A DNA stretch of 64,000 bases from Macrotis lagotis (GCF_037893015.1 NC_133662.1:204425696-204489695), one strand, 5' to 3'; positions 47,856 through 60,262 are shown, counted from the first letter of the stretch. Notes: generated from the letters alone by a model not told the origin. Numbers and translations: made by a program.

Positions 47856-48654
47856 TAATGAGTTTGGACACTTTTGTGTCTTTGACATGTACCTAAATAG
47901 ATTCCCCAATTTTTTTTCTTGTGAAATGGGGATGATAATATATATTCTATCTACTTCATAACATTACAATAAGGATCAAATGACAGAAGAAATGCTAACC
48001 TGATATTAAATGGGAGAAGTACAGAACAAATGCAAGATGTGTACTTCCTTGAATCACATTAACCTCTGTCTCCCCCTGCCAAAACCATGAAAGACCCATT
48101 TGCTCTGATAAAAAGTCAATTATATTCCCTTTAATATATTTGATTTCATGGAGCTGTCTTCTGCTATTTTGAGTTTGATCTTGGCTTTCTGTACTTCCTT
48201 TATTTGCTTGATTTGTGTCTTACCTGATTTCATTTATGTTCTCCATTTCCCATCCTCCATTATCTCTGTCCAAACTTCAAGTTTCTTTGCAATCCCTTGT
48301 ATAAAAGGGTTGGAAGATAATTTATTTTTTAATACTTCACAGAAGAAAACAGTACCCTGATGATGAAAGTCTGTATCCTGAGATAGCTCAATCTGGTGCT
48401 GTCCTTATTAAACTTTGACATCTTGACTTGGAAAGTCTTTGAAGTTCAAGCAACTGGAGCATTTCAGGAACAATTGATGGAAGTCGCAAAGGTAGGAAAC
48501 AGGATAAAGGACTGTAGCTGAAAATCAGAATTTTTCTTCAATAGTGAAAACTATTGAAAATTCAAAAGCATCATTTAGCAACTGTCATAATGCATTTTAC
48601 TAGCTGCAATACTTAAATATTTATTATGTGTGAATTATATAGAATAATATTCAC
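47856..48654. other. No gene or placed repeat
   Basis: Frame 48148-48360 is hydrophobic but has no supporting motif or codon pattern. Confidence 0.5.
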
Positions 48655-48915
48655 TATATTTATGTAGTTCTTTAAGATTTGCACAGCACTTTAATATTAT
48701 GATGTCTTTTTATCCTTACAACAACTCCAGCGGGTAAATACTAATATTATCATTTTCCTTATTTTATAGTTGAAAAAAAGTGAGGTATGGAGAGATTAAG
48801 TGATTCACCTACAGTTAAAAAAAACTAGTAAGCACAGAACATAAGGCTAGATTTAAAATCAGATTTTCATGATTCCAAGTACAGTGCTCTATCTACTGTG
48901 CCATCACGTTTATCT
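48655..48915 (-). mobile_element. MIR
   Basis: GTTCTTTAAGATTTGCACAG, CCTTACAACAACTCCAGCGG, GATTAAGTGATTCACCTACA and CTCTATCTACTGTGCCATCA at the head. Confidence 0.8.
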
Positions 48916-48939
48916 ATATTAATTAATAGACATAGAGGT

Positions 48940-49033
48940 TGGTCTCTTCCTTCACTCAAATCCAGTTCATGTGCTTGTCATAGCATCACCTCCCTGATGT
49001 CAAGGTCTTCTTTGAAAATGAAGGACAAATATT
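48940..49033 (+). mobile_element. 3' fragment of the long tRNA-derived SINE
   Basis: AATCCAGTTCATGTGCTTGT, TCACCTCCCTGATGTCAAGG, TTTGAAAATGAAGGACAAAT; 5' part absent. Confidence 0.8.
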
Positions 49034-49204
49034 ACTTTGCAAGATAAATGGGTTCATTTTGTTGATTAGAAATTTAAAGAGAAAACCAACAGCCAGTTCT
49101 AATAACTATATTTCCCAGTAAATTTATTTGACACATGCACCCCTGCATTATATCATCATGTTCTACTAATATACTATTGGTTCCTGGATATAGAACTAAT
49201 GGAG

Positions 49205-49540
49205 TGGTCAGTCAACCAGTAGCAATCAATTAAGCTTACTTACTCTATGCAAGCATAATGCTAAACAAATAAAAATGGTAGGGGGCAGCTTAGGTGGCAC
49301 AGTGGATAGAGCACTGGCCCTGAAGTCAGGAGGACCTGAGTTGAAATCTGACCTCAGACACTTAATAATTACCTAGCTGCATGACTTTGGGCAAATCACT
49401 TAACCCCTTTGCCTGAAATAAATAAAACTTTAAAAAAAATGTAAAAAGTTAGCCATATCTTAACCTCAAGAAGATTATATCTAATGGTGGAAGATAACAC
49501 CAGAAACTGAAACGGGGCTGAGGGAGAAAGTGAGATATCA
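49205..49540 (-). mobile_element. L2-type 3' end, split by a SINE
   Basis: AGTCAACCAGTAGCAATCAA and GCAAGCATAATGCTAAACAA on the left; AACCTCAAGAAGATTATATC and TAATGGTGGAAGATAACA on the right of the SINE at 49281-49433. Confidence 0.6.
49281..49433 (+). mobile_element. WSINE1-type SINE
   Basis: GGGGGCAGCTTAGGTGGCAC start and AAATAAATAAAACTTT tail. It splits an L2-like repeat whose halves continue at about 49205-49280 and 49440-49540; AAAAATG occurs on both sides. Confidence 0.92.
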
Positions 49541-49749
49541 TGGGGCCATGACTGAGACATCCCAAGAAGTCCAAAAATAGGGCTGCTGAGGGGAAAATGG
49601 ATAAAAGACTGTGCTTCCCAAAATGGATGTTCAAGAACTCATGGCTCCATTCTCCAGGTTAGAGGATCCAATTAGAATGGAAGAGAGTATGATGAGATTT
49701 AATGTGATTTAATCTGTCTTCATGAGATTTCTCAATAATGTGGCTCTTA

Positions 49750-52700
49750 GATTTCTGGCCAAGATGGCAGAGAGAAGCCAGGTCCTGTGTTAAGGTCTCC
49801 TGATCTTCCCTCATAAACAATATGGAAGTCCTATCCACAAACCCAGAAAGAGAAGCTAGGAGAAAAACATTTACCTCAAGGTCTGTTTTAGGGATTGGGG
49901 GTGTGGCAAATGCAGAGCTCAGACAGTGGGGGCAGTTCTAGAGCCAGTCTAATCTAAGATCAGCCCTGGGGGCTTTCGTTGTGGGAACCAGTTCACTCTG
50001 AGAAAAAACCAGAGTGCAGGTATGGTCCTGGGACTGACAGTCTGGGATTTACAGGAAGGGCTGGAGGAAAGGTTCCAGACTCTAGCATCCACTACTAGCA
50101 GGGAAGAGATATTGCAGTCAGTGAGAAAAGTCTACACTAGCCACTCAGTGAGCAAAGCCTCCAGCACCCACTACTGGCCAGGTGGAGATACTACACTCAG
50201 TGAGTAAAGCCTCTAGGGATCTCAATACCAAACCTCTATGAACCAGCCCCTCCCTCAACACAAGATCTTAGGAAAATGAAGAAGAAATGCCATCAGAAAG
50301 GGGGGGGGCATAGAAAAATTCCAAGGAAAAGACCCTAATTCAGAGAGACATAGAACCCGTGAGGAGAATATGATTTGGTCTCCAGAATAGAAGGATTTCC
50401 TTGAAGAAATCATGAAGGAGTTTAAAAATCAATTGGAAAATTTGGTAAAAGAAACCCAAGAGAAGATCAACACCTTGCAACAAGAAAACAAATCCTTGGA
50501 AAATATAATTGGATAAATGCAAAAAGAAAATAATTCTCTCAAAACCTCAAATGATCAAAAGGAAAACTCTTACAAAAACAGAACTGACCAATTGGAAAAG
50601 GAGATGCAAAAGGTAAGTGAAGAAAATTCTTCCCTAAAACCAGAATGGAGTCTATGGAAACCCATGACTTCATGAGACAACAAGAATTGGTTAAACAAAA
50701 CCAAAAATAATAAAAAAATAGAAGAAAATGTTAAACACCTCAAAACCACTGAGCTCAATAGATCGAGGAAAGATAACCTAAAAATTATTGGTTTTCCTGA
50801 AACACTGAAGAGAAAAAAAAGCCTGGACTCAATATTACAGGATTTAGTAATGGTGGTGGTGCAGTAGATAAAGCAAAGACCCTGGAGTCAGGAGTATCTG
50901 AGTTCAAATCCGGCCTCAGACACTTAATAATAGCTGTGTGGCCTTGGCCAAGCCACTTAACCCCATTGCCTTGCAAAAAAAAAGCTAAAATATAAAAAAA
51001 TTAAAATTAAAAAATACATCAATCCCCTCTGTAAAAGGATCCCAAAATGAAAACACCAAGGAAAATTATAGCCAAACTCCAGAACTATCAGATAAAAGAG
51101 AAAATCCTGCAAGCAACCAGAAAGAAACAATTTAGATAACAAGAAGCCACAGTAAGGATTACATGGGATATGACAACATCAACATTAAGGGATCAAAAGG
51201 CCTGGAATGCAATATCCTAAAAAGGAAGGGAGCTTGGAATACAGCCAAGAATCCATCATCCAGCAAAACTGAGCCTTCTCTTCCAGGGTAAAAGATGGAC
51301 ATTTAATGAAATAGGAGACTTCCCACTTTTCCTGATGAAAAGACCAGAATTTAATAGAAAATTTGGACTTCAAACAGGAGACTCAAGAGACACATGAAAA
51401 GGTAAAATTAAAAAAGGGGAGAGGAGGGGATTAAAAAACCTGTTATCCAATAAGATGAAACTGGCAATATCCCTACCTGGAAGAAACACGCTAACAACTC
51501 TCAAGAATTGTAACTCTATTAGAGTTTAATTAGCCAGAAAGTGATGGAATTGCATGACTTATTTGAGAAACTGTTGTTATCCAATGAGATGAAACTGGCT
51601 ATATCCTTACCTGCAAAAAAGACTCTAATAAAGTGTCAATAACTGTAGTTCTAGTAGAGAGAATAGCCAGAAATGATGGACACTCATGACCTTTCTGTGA
51701 CTCAGATAAAATGATTTAAAAGCAATTCCTCCTTAAAAATGAGGACAGTAAATAGATGGGAGGATGGAGGAGACTGAATGGGGTATATCTCAAATTAAGA
51801 GGTACAGAGGACTTATTGCAATAAAGGGAAGAAGGGAGGAGATGAGAACCACTTGAATGTTATGCTCATCAGACTGGCTTAAAGTTAACATACACACATT
51901 CAGTTAATTTAAGAAACTTAACATACCTTTAAAGTGTTAAAAGTGGAAAAGGGGGAGGGGGAGGAAAGGGGGAATCAACAGAAGGAAAGGAAAGAAGAAG
52001 GGACAAAGGGGAAAAAGGGGAGGGGGTTTGGATATAGCAGGGCAAAGACTGAAGGTGGTAGTATTCAGAAACAAAACACTGGGGAATATGGATTGGGGGG
52101 GAAAGGGGGAAATACATACAGAGGGAAGATAACATGGAGGGCAATAAAGAGTTAATAATTATGACTTTGAATGTGAATGGGATGAACTCTCCCTTAAAAT
52201 GTAAATGAACAGCAAAGTGAATTAAAAACCAGAATTTTGTAATATGCTGCTTACAAGAAACTCATCTGAAGCAGAGAGATCCATATAGAGTAAAAGTAAA
52301 AGGTCAGAGTAAAATATGGCTTAACAAACTGTTCTATATGTATGTGATGAAACATTATTGTTTTATTAGAAATCAGGAGGGGTGGGAATTCAGGAATGCC
52401 TCGAAGAATTTGTATGAACTCATACTGAATGAGATGAGCAGAACCAGAAAAGCATTGTACTCCCTAAAAACAACATAGGGGCAATGATCAGGCTTAATGG
52501 ACTTGCTCATACCAACAGGGCAACAATCAGGCAGAATTTTCAGATATCTGCAAAAGAGAATACCATCTGTATCCTGAGAGAATTATGGAGTTTGAACAAA
52601 GACCAAAAACTAGTACCTTTAATTTAAAAAAAAAAGTCTTATTATGTAATTCTGCTATATCTCATACTATGTTTTTTCATTAAGGAAATGATTTCTCTCT

Positions 52701-52835
52701 CATCACATTCAACTTAGATCAATGCATACATGGGAATGATGTAAAGACTAACAAACTGCCTTCTGTGGGGGGTGGGGGAGGGAAGTAAGAATTGGGGAGA
52801 AAAAAAATAAAACCTTTCTAAAATTAAAAAAATAC
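49750..52835 (+). mobile_element. L1 (copy E), both ends present, most of ORF2 missing
   Basis: The 13-bp direct repeat AATGTGGCTCTTA (49737-49749) recurs as AATGTGGTTCTTA at 52836-52848 and frames the element. The 5'UTR starts GGCCAAGATGGCAGAGAG-like. A decayed ORF1 lies at about 50400-51400 with coiled-coil wording (TDQLEKEMQKVSEEN) and the C-terminal phrases GAAAGAAACAATTTAG and GATGAAAAGACCAGAAT. The spacer is GGAA-rich. ORF2 starts near 52158 (MTLNVNGMN, CCLQETHLKQRD) but after about 55 codons jumps at about 52320 to the ORF2 C-terminus and 3'UTR (GGGGGTGGGGGAGGGAAGTA) with poly(A). A SINE sits at 50852-50994. Confidence 0.88.
50852..50994 (+). mobile_element. WSINE1-type SINE in L1 copy E
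   Basis: The 5' end is degraded or slightly truncated (GGTGGTGGTGCAGTAGATAA). The rest is the usual body (GAGTTCAAATCCGGCCTCAG, CCCCATTGCCTTGCAAAAAA) and a long A/T tail. It lies in the ORF1 region. Confidence 0.9.
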
Positions 52836-54085
52836 AATGTGGTTCTTAAAGAAAAAAGACATGATGAAAAAGTTCAGAGAAGTTAAAAAAAGCAGTCTTG
52901 CTGGAGGGAAGTGGGGAAATGGGGAGAGAATTTCTTTGCTCTAACTCAGGCAGGAACTTCCTGTACACATACATATATCTTCATCATCCAGTGCTGGTGG
53001 GCAGAGACAATTAAGCCCTTTTCATCCCTTTACCAAGTACACCAAACTCTATTACACTACAGCTTATATTGCAGAAGTCAGATGGGACTATAATGTTAGA
53101 GGTAGCTTTCTGTTCAGAAGCCATGGGAATATCCACTTTCCAAATAATGAGATCCTGCCTAAATGTGACTATAGGTGAAGTCTTTTTTGAATTTTTATTT
53201 TAGAAAGATTTTTTTTTTATTTTGAGTCTTACGATGTTTTTCCCGTTCTTGCTTCCTCCCCTAACCCCCACTGTTAGTCTTTACATCGTTTCCATGGTAT
53301 ACATTGATCTCAGTTGAATGTGATGAGAAATCATATTCTTAAGGAAGAAAAATAAAGTATGAGACAGCAAAATTACATAATAAGATAATGGTTTTTTCCC
53401 TATAATTCGAAGGTAATAGTCTTTGTTCTTTCTTCAAACTCCACAATTCTTTCTGTGGGTGCAGATAGTATTCTCCATCTCAGATACCCCAAAATTGTGC
53501 CTGGTTGTTGCATGGATGGAATGAAAAAGTCCATTAAGGTTGTTCATCACCCCTATGCTGCTGTTAAGATGGACAATGTTCTTCTGGTTCTGCTCATCTC
53601 ACTCAGCATCAATTCATGTAAATCCTTCCAGGCTTCCCCGAACTCTTATCCCTCCTAGTTTCCAATAAAATAATAGTGGTCCATGACATACATATACCAG
53701 AGTTTGTTAAACCATTCCCCAATTGAAGAACATTCTCTTAATTTCCAATTCTTTACCACCAAAAACAGGGCTGTTATGAATATTTTTGTACAAGTTATAT
53801 TATTACCCTTTTTCATAATCCCTTCAGGGTCTAGACCCAGTAGTGGTGTTGCTGGTTCAAAGGGTATGCACATTTTCATTATCCTTTGGGCATAATTCCA
53901 AATTTCTCTCCAGAAAGTTTGGATGAGTTCACAGTTCAACCAACAATGTATTAGCGTCCCAGATTTCCCACATCCCTTCCAACATTGATCATTGTCCTTT
54001 CTAGTCATATTGGCTACTCTGAGAGGTGTGAGGTGGCATCTCAGAGATGCTTTAATTTGCATTTCTCTAATAAGTAATGATTTGG

Positions 54086-54246
54086 GAGCAGCTAGGTGGC
54101 ACAGTGGATAGAGCACCAGCCCTGGAGTCAGGAGTACCTGAGTTCAAATTCGACCTCAGACACTTAATTGCCCAGCTGTGTGGTCTTAGGCAACAACTTA
54201 ACTGCATTGCCTTGCAAAAAAAAAAAAAAAAAACAACTTAAAAAAA
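54086..54246 (+). mobile_element. WSINE1-type SINE in L1 copy F
   Basis: GGAGCAGCTAGGTGGCACAG start, standard body, and an A run of about 18. The target duplication TAAGTAATGATTTGG lies at 54071-54085 and 54247-54261; both copies are exact, suggesting a recent insertion. It is opposite in strand to its host L1. Confidence 0.95.
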
Positions 54247-54809
54247 TAAGTAATGATTTGGAGCAATTTTTCATATGACTATGGATTGCTTTTATTTCCA
54301 CATCTGTAGATTGCCTTTGCATATCCTTTGACCATTTGTCAATTGGGGAATGGCTTTTTTTACATTTGACTCAGTTCTCTGTATATTTTAGAAATGAGTC
54401 CTTTGTCAAAAATACTAGTTGCAAAAATTGTTTCCCAATTTACTACATTTCTTTTGATCTTGATTACAGTGGTTTTGTCTGTGCAAAAGCTTTCTGATTT
54501 AATGTAATCAAAATTATCTAGTTTGTTTTTAATGATGTTCTCCATCTCTTCCTTGGTCATAAACTGCTTCCCTTTCCATAGATCTGAAAGGTAAGCTACT
54601 CCTTGATCTTCTAGTTTGCTTATAATATTGTTTTTTATGTCTAAATCCTGTATCCATTTTGATCTTATCTTGGTATAGTGTGTGAGGTGTTGGTCTATTC
54701 TAAGCTTCTTCCATACTAACTTCCAATTTTCCCAACTGTTTTTATCAGAGAGAATTTTTATCCCAATAGTTGGACTCTTTGGGTTTAACATATAGGTAGA
54801 GTTTTTTTT

Positions 54810-54954
54810 AAAGGTTTTTTCCAAGGCAATGGGGTTAAGTGGCTTGTCCAAGGCCACACACCTAGGTAATTAAGTGTCTGAGTCCGGATTTGAACTCAGA
54901 TACTCCTGACTCCAGGGTTGGTGCTCTATCCACTGCGCCACCTAGCCACCCCAA
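54810..54954 (-). mobile_element. WSINE1-type SINE at the 5' end of L1 copy F
   Basis: On the minus strand it starts GGGGTGGCTAGGTGGCGCAG directly next to the L1 target duplication and ends CCCCATTGCCTTGGAAAAAA followed by L1 sequence. It has no convincing separate duplication; only ACCTAT is shared. Confidence 0.9.
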
Positions 54955-54968
54955 ATAGGTGAAATCTT

Positions 54969-56189
54969 GAACAAAGATAGCAGAAGGAAGGCACTGATGT
55001 GATTGTAGACAATAAGGAAGCAGCCATTAGAAAGGGAGAAATTGAAGATTAGGGAAAGTGGGTATGCTAGATGGTATTCTGCTGCAGTTTTTATCAGATT
55101 TACAATACAAAGTATGTTGTAAGATGTGACAATGAAGACCTTTTATCAAGAAAGGGAATATGGATGGCTTTCTGAAGAAGACTTTAGTGATGTTGGGCAT
55201 TATAATACTCATAGGAATTCATCAGGTGAAGAAAGAGAGAGAAGGCATTTTAGCTCTAGGAAATAGCTTCAAACATATACACAGAGGCATAAAAGCACAT
55301 TGTCTTTCTGAGAAATAGAATCATAGCCAGTTCTAATTTCAATCATATATAGTAATCATATGCTTGTGAATACTCAATTATTATGAATTCTCAAATTATT
55401 TCATTTTTTAGCTCTTAATGAAATAATTAAATGGAAACACTTATTAAGCATCAGGGACAAAAAAATTAAATTACATTTTATTTTTTGTTATATTTTTAAG
55501 TTATAAGCTTTCTTTCTTTCTACTTTCACCCCCCCTTCCCACCCTGAACTAAAGAAGGTCATCATTTGATATATTTTGTGTGAATATATATATATATATA
55601 TATATATATAATGTCTGTATGTCTCTATGAATTTATATATATAATCAATATATCCTATCATGCATATTTCTGCTTAGTTCTTTTTTTCTGAAAGGAAATA
55701 GCATGTTCCTTCATAGGTCCTTTGTAATTGTTTGTAATTGATGTAAATTATTTATAATATTCAAAATAATAATCATTTACAGTTATTCTATGAATAATAT
55801 TGTTATGATAGACAAAGTTGTCCTAGTTCTGTTCATTTCTTTCTTCAATATTTCATACAAGGCTTTTCTTGCATGATGTACATGCAAGGATTTTTCCAAA
55901 AATCACCCTGTTCATTATTTTTTACAACACAGTAGTATTCTTTTACAATCACATATCACAATTTCCTGTTCTTTGCTACCACAAAGAAAGCTGATATAAA
56001 TGTTTTAGAATATATAAATTTATTTTTTCTCTGATCACTTTGGGAAACAGACCTGAGTGGTATACACAATTTTATAACTCTTTGTGCATAATTCCAGATT
56101 GCTTTCCAAAATGGTTGGATCAGTTCACAGTTTCACCAACAATTTATTAGTGTCCCAATTTTTCCAAAACTTCTGAGGAATGCAAATTA
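54969..56189. other. No gene; possible very old L1 3' remnant
   Basis: 55900-56165 contains phrases such as GCATAATTCCAGATTGCTTT and GGATCAGTTCACAGTTTCAC that look like antisense ORF2 C-terminus of an old L1. The rest is unassigned. Confidence 0.5.
55584..55611. repeat. (AT)n microsatellite
   Basis: About 14 AT units, followed by more AT-rich sequence to 55660. Confidence 0.95.
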
Positions 56190-56600
56190 AAAACATAAAG
56201 TAAATACAGTTCCTAACCTCAAGGAGATTACATTCTAATGCATTTTAAACATATAGGATATTGATGGCAAGGAAGTTCCACTATGGTTCAGAAATTTATA
56301 GAACTGATGAATGGGGCCTTAAGGGTATTAGATTGACACAGTTCATGCAGAAATAATAGCAGAGTTCATCTGATCTTGATTCATGCTGAGAGGTACATTT
56401 TGGGGGCCTATAGTATTGATAAAGAGCCTGGGTAGGAGAAGGCCAAAGAGAAGGTAGAAAAGTCTTATGGCTTCTTGAAATAGTGATCCAAAAGAGGCAT
56501 TCACTAATCATGAGAAAAGGGCTGTAGGCAGAAGTGTCTTCAGAGCAGAGTGTTTGATGTGGTCTACAAGGCAATTACCTAGAAAGTAGCTTAATTATAA
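56190..56600 (-). mobile_element. Possible L2 3' fragment
   Basis: ACAGTTCCTAACCTCAAGGA followed by GATTACATTCTAATGCATTT is the antisense L2 3' phrase. The rest is too decayed to place. Confidence 0.4.
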
Positions 56601-57429
56601 TAGGAGGTATCATCAATTTATAAGCAAGAAAATTAAAAAAATAATTAAATGTCTTTATAAAATGTTTGTGATATAATTACTGATTAACTAGGAAAATTCC
56701 AAAAATATAATTAAATTCTCTGTTTCTAAGAATGATTCTTTTAGACTAAAAGTTGGTAGAAATACTTAAATTCATTTTCTGATTACTTCTTTTTCTTAAT
56801 CTTTGATGTATAACTTCATTAAGTTATAATAAAAGACTTCAGTTGTCTTTTTTCTGGCTAGCCAATGGTATTCAAAGACCATTGAGTGAGAAAGGTTGGG
56901 ATACTGAAATCTGAAATGTGGAATCTTATTTTGATGATATTGTCTCAGAAATGAGTTCAAAGAAAAATGGGATATATGTTCTGTGAAATTTTAAAATAGT
57001 TATTTTCCAGTATGTCAAAGAGCTTATGACAAAACTAGATGATGCCTGGAAAAGCATTTTCCTTTCTAAGCTATTTTTTCCTGCCACAAAATTGGGTTAT
57101 ATGAGATCATTTTCTGGAAATGACAGTTCTCAAACGTTAATACAGCTTTACTGTATAAAATAGTTGTATACGAAAACCAGATCTTTGATGATGAAAGGAA
57201 ATTGGTACTTATCTTCTCATATTAGTCAAGGGCATTCAAAGCCCTCCATAAAGAGGAGCTGACCTTCATTTTTAAATTCATTTTCCAATATTCTGACAAA
57301 CACATACCACTTCAGCTAGGCTGATTTATGCACCGTACCCTTTGAGTGTTGGCTGACTTTTGCAATGCTCTCCCTTGAATTGTATTCCCTCCTTCCTACA
57401 TCTATTAAAATCCTTCAGCTCAATACTAA

Positions 57430-57560
57430 TTAAAGTTCACTGATAGTATATGCCTGTTATGTCCAGGACATTGAACTACATTCTAAAGTTATAGGGGGAA
57501 AGGATGTTACCTAATTCAAAGAGTTTACAATAGGTAATGTAGGTACACAATTCTAGTAGG
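57430..57560 (-). mobile_element. L2-type 3' end fragment
   Basis: GCCTGTTATGTCCAGGACAT and CTAATTCAAAGAGTTTACAA in the usual order. Confidence 0.5.
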
Positions 57561-58909
57561 TAAATTTGGTGCATTGTAAATAGATCAGATCATAATAACA
57601 CAAAAAAATATCTAAAGTTCTTTTCCATAAAGCCAACCCAAATTTACTAAATAATCACTATGTGAAACTTAGGCATGAGAACACTTTTTCTACAAAAGTC
57701 CCACACCAATGCTTCTAGATGGTATAGTAACTACCTGGGTTCCAAAGGTTATTCCAAAGCAGATCAACCTCTGACAGGTATTACCAAACTCAATTTTTGG
57801 AGAAATAAAAAAGCAATCTCCTCACCTAAGAGGGTAGAGGGAGAAGGAAGATGTATGGAGGGTTTAAGTAGGGATAAAAAAAGTTCAGAAAAGCTGCTGA
57901 TTTTAGTGGGACAGTGAATTGATTAGGTGTAAAAGGATTGATTGATGTAGTGGGATCATGGAAAGAAAATTTGTTATGATTGCTTCATTATTTTCTCTAA
58001 TTCCATAGAATAGCATATAAATAGGAGCAAAGACAGAGAATGGTGGAAGAAATATGTGTGTAACTTGGCAAGGGAATATGACAGTGTAAAAGGGCAAATA
58101 ACTTGACATAAAAGGCCAGCCTAGACTTAGAACAGTTCAATAAAAGTATAAAGATAGTGAAAGAAAGGCAGGGTAACTGGGGCAATGCAATGGTAGTTTG
58201 AGAAAGTACTGAAGGGTGAAGGGTTATAAGAGATCATTTATATGAATTCATGGTGAGAATGAAAGGTTAGATTATGAGTTCTTAGAGAAAAAATAGAATG
58301 ATAAAATTATTATAATTAAGTAATATCAGAGTTAATAGACATAAAAGTGAAAAACTTGTGGGTGATAGCTAATATAGAATAGAGGAGTAGATCATGGAAA
58401 ATGAACAGATGAAAGAACTGAGAATCTAGGGTGATTGAGGGAATATCAGTTTATAAAAAATACAGTCCCCTAATATGAAGGCAGAGATTGGGGAGAAGAA
58501 AAAGACTGAGTTAGATTCTAAAACCAATGAGGCAGGAAGCAGAGTATCCTGGGAGAAAATAACAACTACTAGAACCCTGAATAGGTTATAAATTTAAAAG
58601 GAATGTTCCTGAATGATAATTAGTGGCAGGAATCTGGAAATGGCACTAGGGAAAAGGAGGATTCTAATTTGCCATCATGATCATAATCGGGCCATATGGG
58701 GGAAAAGATACATCCTGTACTTGCCAGAAATGCAATGGCATCAATGTTATCCACAGGAAGTCAAATCTCAATGAAAGTCAGAAAATAAAGACAGTGAGAA
58801 AGTAAAAGTTTTTGATGCAATCAAATGTGCTATTGATGAAGCAAGAAAATAATATAAAAGAGGTGAGAATGCCCTATATATGATAAACACTATATGATAT
58901 GATAAAAGC
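57561..58909. other. No gene or placed repeat
   Basis: Purine-rich unassigned DNA. The frame at 57675-57917 shows no family feature. Confidence 0.5.
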
Positions 58910-59260
58910 TAGGACTTCACAATGACTTTCAGTATTGTCCAAGGGTCTGTCCTTGGATTTCTTCTCTTTCCTTAAATTACCTCCTTTGGAAATGTCAGCC
59001 ACTACCATTAGTTCAATTATCATTTGTATGAAGGTGATTCTCAGATGCTTGCGCAGCTCCTACCCACAGATTTTGCATCAGCAACTGCCTATTGGAAATC
59101 TCAAACTGAATATCCAGATTCAACTTGTCAAAAATTGAACTTATTGTAGAAATATCCTCCCTTCTATCTACACTCACATCTTAGAATTATCATTGGCACT
59201 AACTCCATATATACAAATATATGTAGCAAATCTTGAGATTTCTACCTTCATAATGTCTCA
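58910..59260 (+). mobile_element. L2 LINE fragment (RT core)
   Basis: GTCCAAGGGTCTGTCCTTGG encodes VQGSVLG, the L2 counterpart of GVPQGSVLG. Next come TATGAAGGTGATTCTCAGAT (YEGDSQM, from YADDSQI, with the catalytic DD partly lost) and TTGGAAATCTCAAACTGAAT. Confidence 0.75.
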
Positions 59261-59730
59261 GTCCAAAAAACCCCCAAGAAATACCATTTCATACTATGTT
59301 TACCAAAGTTGAAATACAATGTTCATGATAAGAATGAATAAAAGAACCATCAAAAAATTAAATGAACTGAAGATAATTTTAATTGAATCAATATATAATT
59401 TTATTCTCTGAGTTCAATGAAATGATAAAAATAGATGGACTAATAAAAAAATAGGGACCAAGAATAAAGAAAGATAAAAGTCAAAGATGTGTTAGATGTT
59501 CATCACAATCAGCCTTTGCTGATTCTTATAGCAATTTTTTTTCATTCTTAATGACTGTGGACCCCCCTACATTTGGACTTTTACACAATGGTTCCAAATG
59601 TGCTTCCAGGCTAAGAATTTTTAATCACTTGGGAGTCCATGAATAAATTTCAAGGGGTCCATGAAATTGAATGGGGAAAAAAAAATCTTTATTTTATCTA
59701 ACTTTTGGATTCCTTTATAATTGTATGAAT

Positions 59731-59750
59731 TACACACACACACACACACA
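59731..59750. repeat. (AC)n microsatellite
   Basis: Ten AC units directly before a MIR. Confidence 0.95.
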
Positions 59751-59754
59751 AAGA

Positions 59755-59960
59755 CAAAGCTTTACTGCTTTTATATAGTACTTTAAGTTTTGCTGAGCGC
59801 TTTACAAATATTATCTCATTCTATCCTCACAACAGCCCTGGGGTCTAGGAACTATTATTATCTTCATTTTAAAGAAGAGGAAACTGTAACAGACAAGTAA
59901 AGTAATTTGAATTAGGATTTGAATTCAGGTCTTCCCAACTACAAGTTCAACACTCTCTCA
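59755..59960 (-). mobile_element. MIR
   Basis: TGCTGAGCGCTTTACAAATA, CTATCCTCACAACAGCCCTG, GATTTGAATTCAGGTCTTCC. It directly follows a (CA)n run at 59731-59750. Confidence 0.88.
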
Positions 59961-60124
59961 TGTAGTCTAAGAAAGAATGGGAAGGTTTTACAAGATTGTA
60001 AAAGGTCACACAAAAAAGTTAAAAGAATTTTTGTCATAAAGGAAATGGCAATGGTATTGAAGAGTACATGGACATATATACACATATGTATGTATATACA
60101 TACTTGTATGTATGTAGACATGTT

Positions 60125-60262
60125 GTGCATAGTCTCTGTATAGAATGTAAATTCCTCAAGGTAGGGATTGTTTTATTTTTCCCTTTGTATCTTCTAGTAC
60201 TTAGCACAATATACCAGTACATATAACCTAAAAAGCATTTAATAAATGTTTGTTGCTTTCTA
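60125..60262 (+). mobile_element. L2 3' end
   Basis: TAGAATGTAAATTCCTCAAG, GTAGGGATTGTTTTATTTTT, ATTTAATAAATGTTTGTTGC. Confidence 0.8.

Larger units (their letters stand above)
53185..54954 (-). mobile_element. L1 (copy F), 5'-truncated, minus strand, with two SINEs
   Basis: Two long minus-strand frames read as ORF2: 54360-54857 (KNSWENWKLVWKKLRIDQH, TKEEMENIIKNKLDNFDYI, FDKGLISKIYRELSQ) and 53655-54116 (LLIREMQIKASLRCHLTP, NDQCWKGCGKSGTLIHCW, PFEPATPLLGLDPEGIMKKG). The 3'UTR and A tail lie on the left, at about 53185-53500. The target duplication is ATAGGTGAAGTCTT at 53171-53184 and ATAGGTGAAATCTT at 54955-54968. Compared with the other L1 copies here, these frames are unusually open, so this is one of the younger copies. 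Confidence 0.9.
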
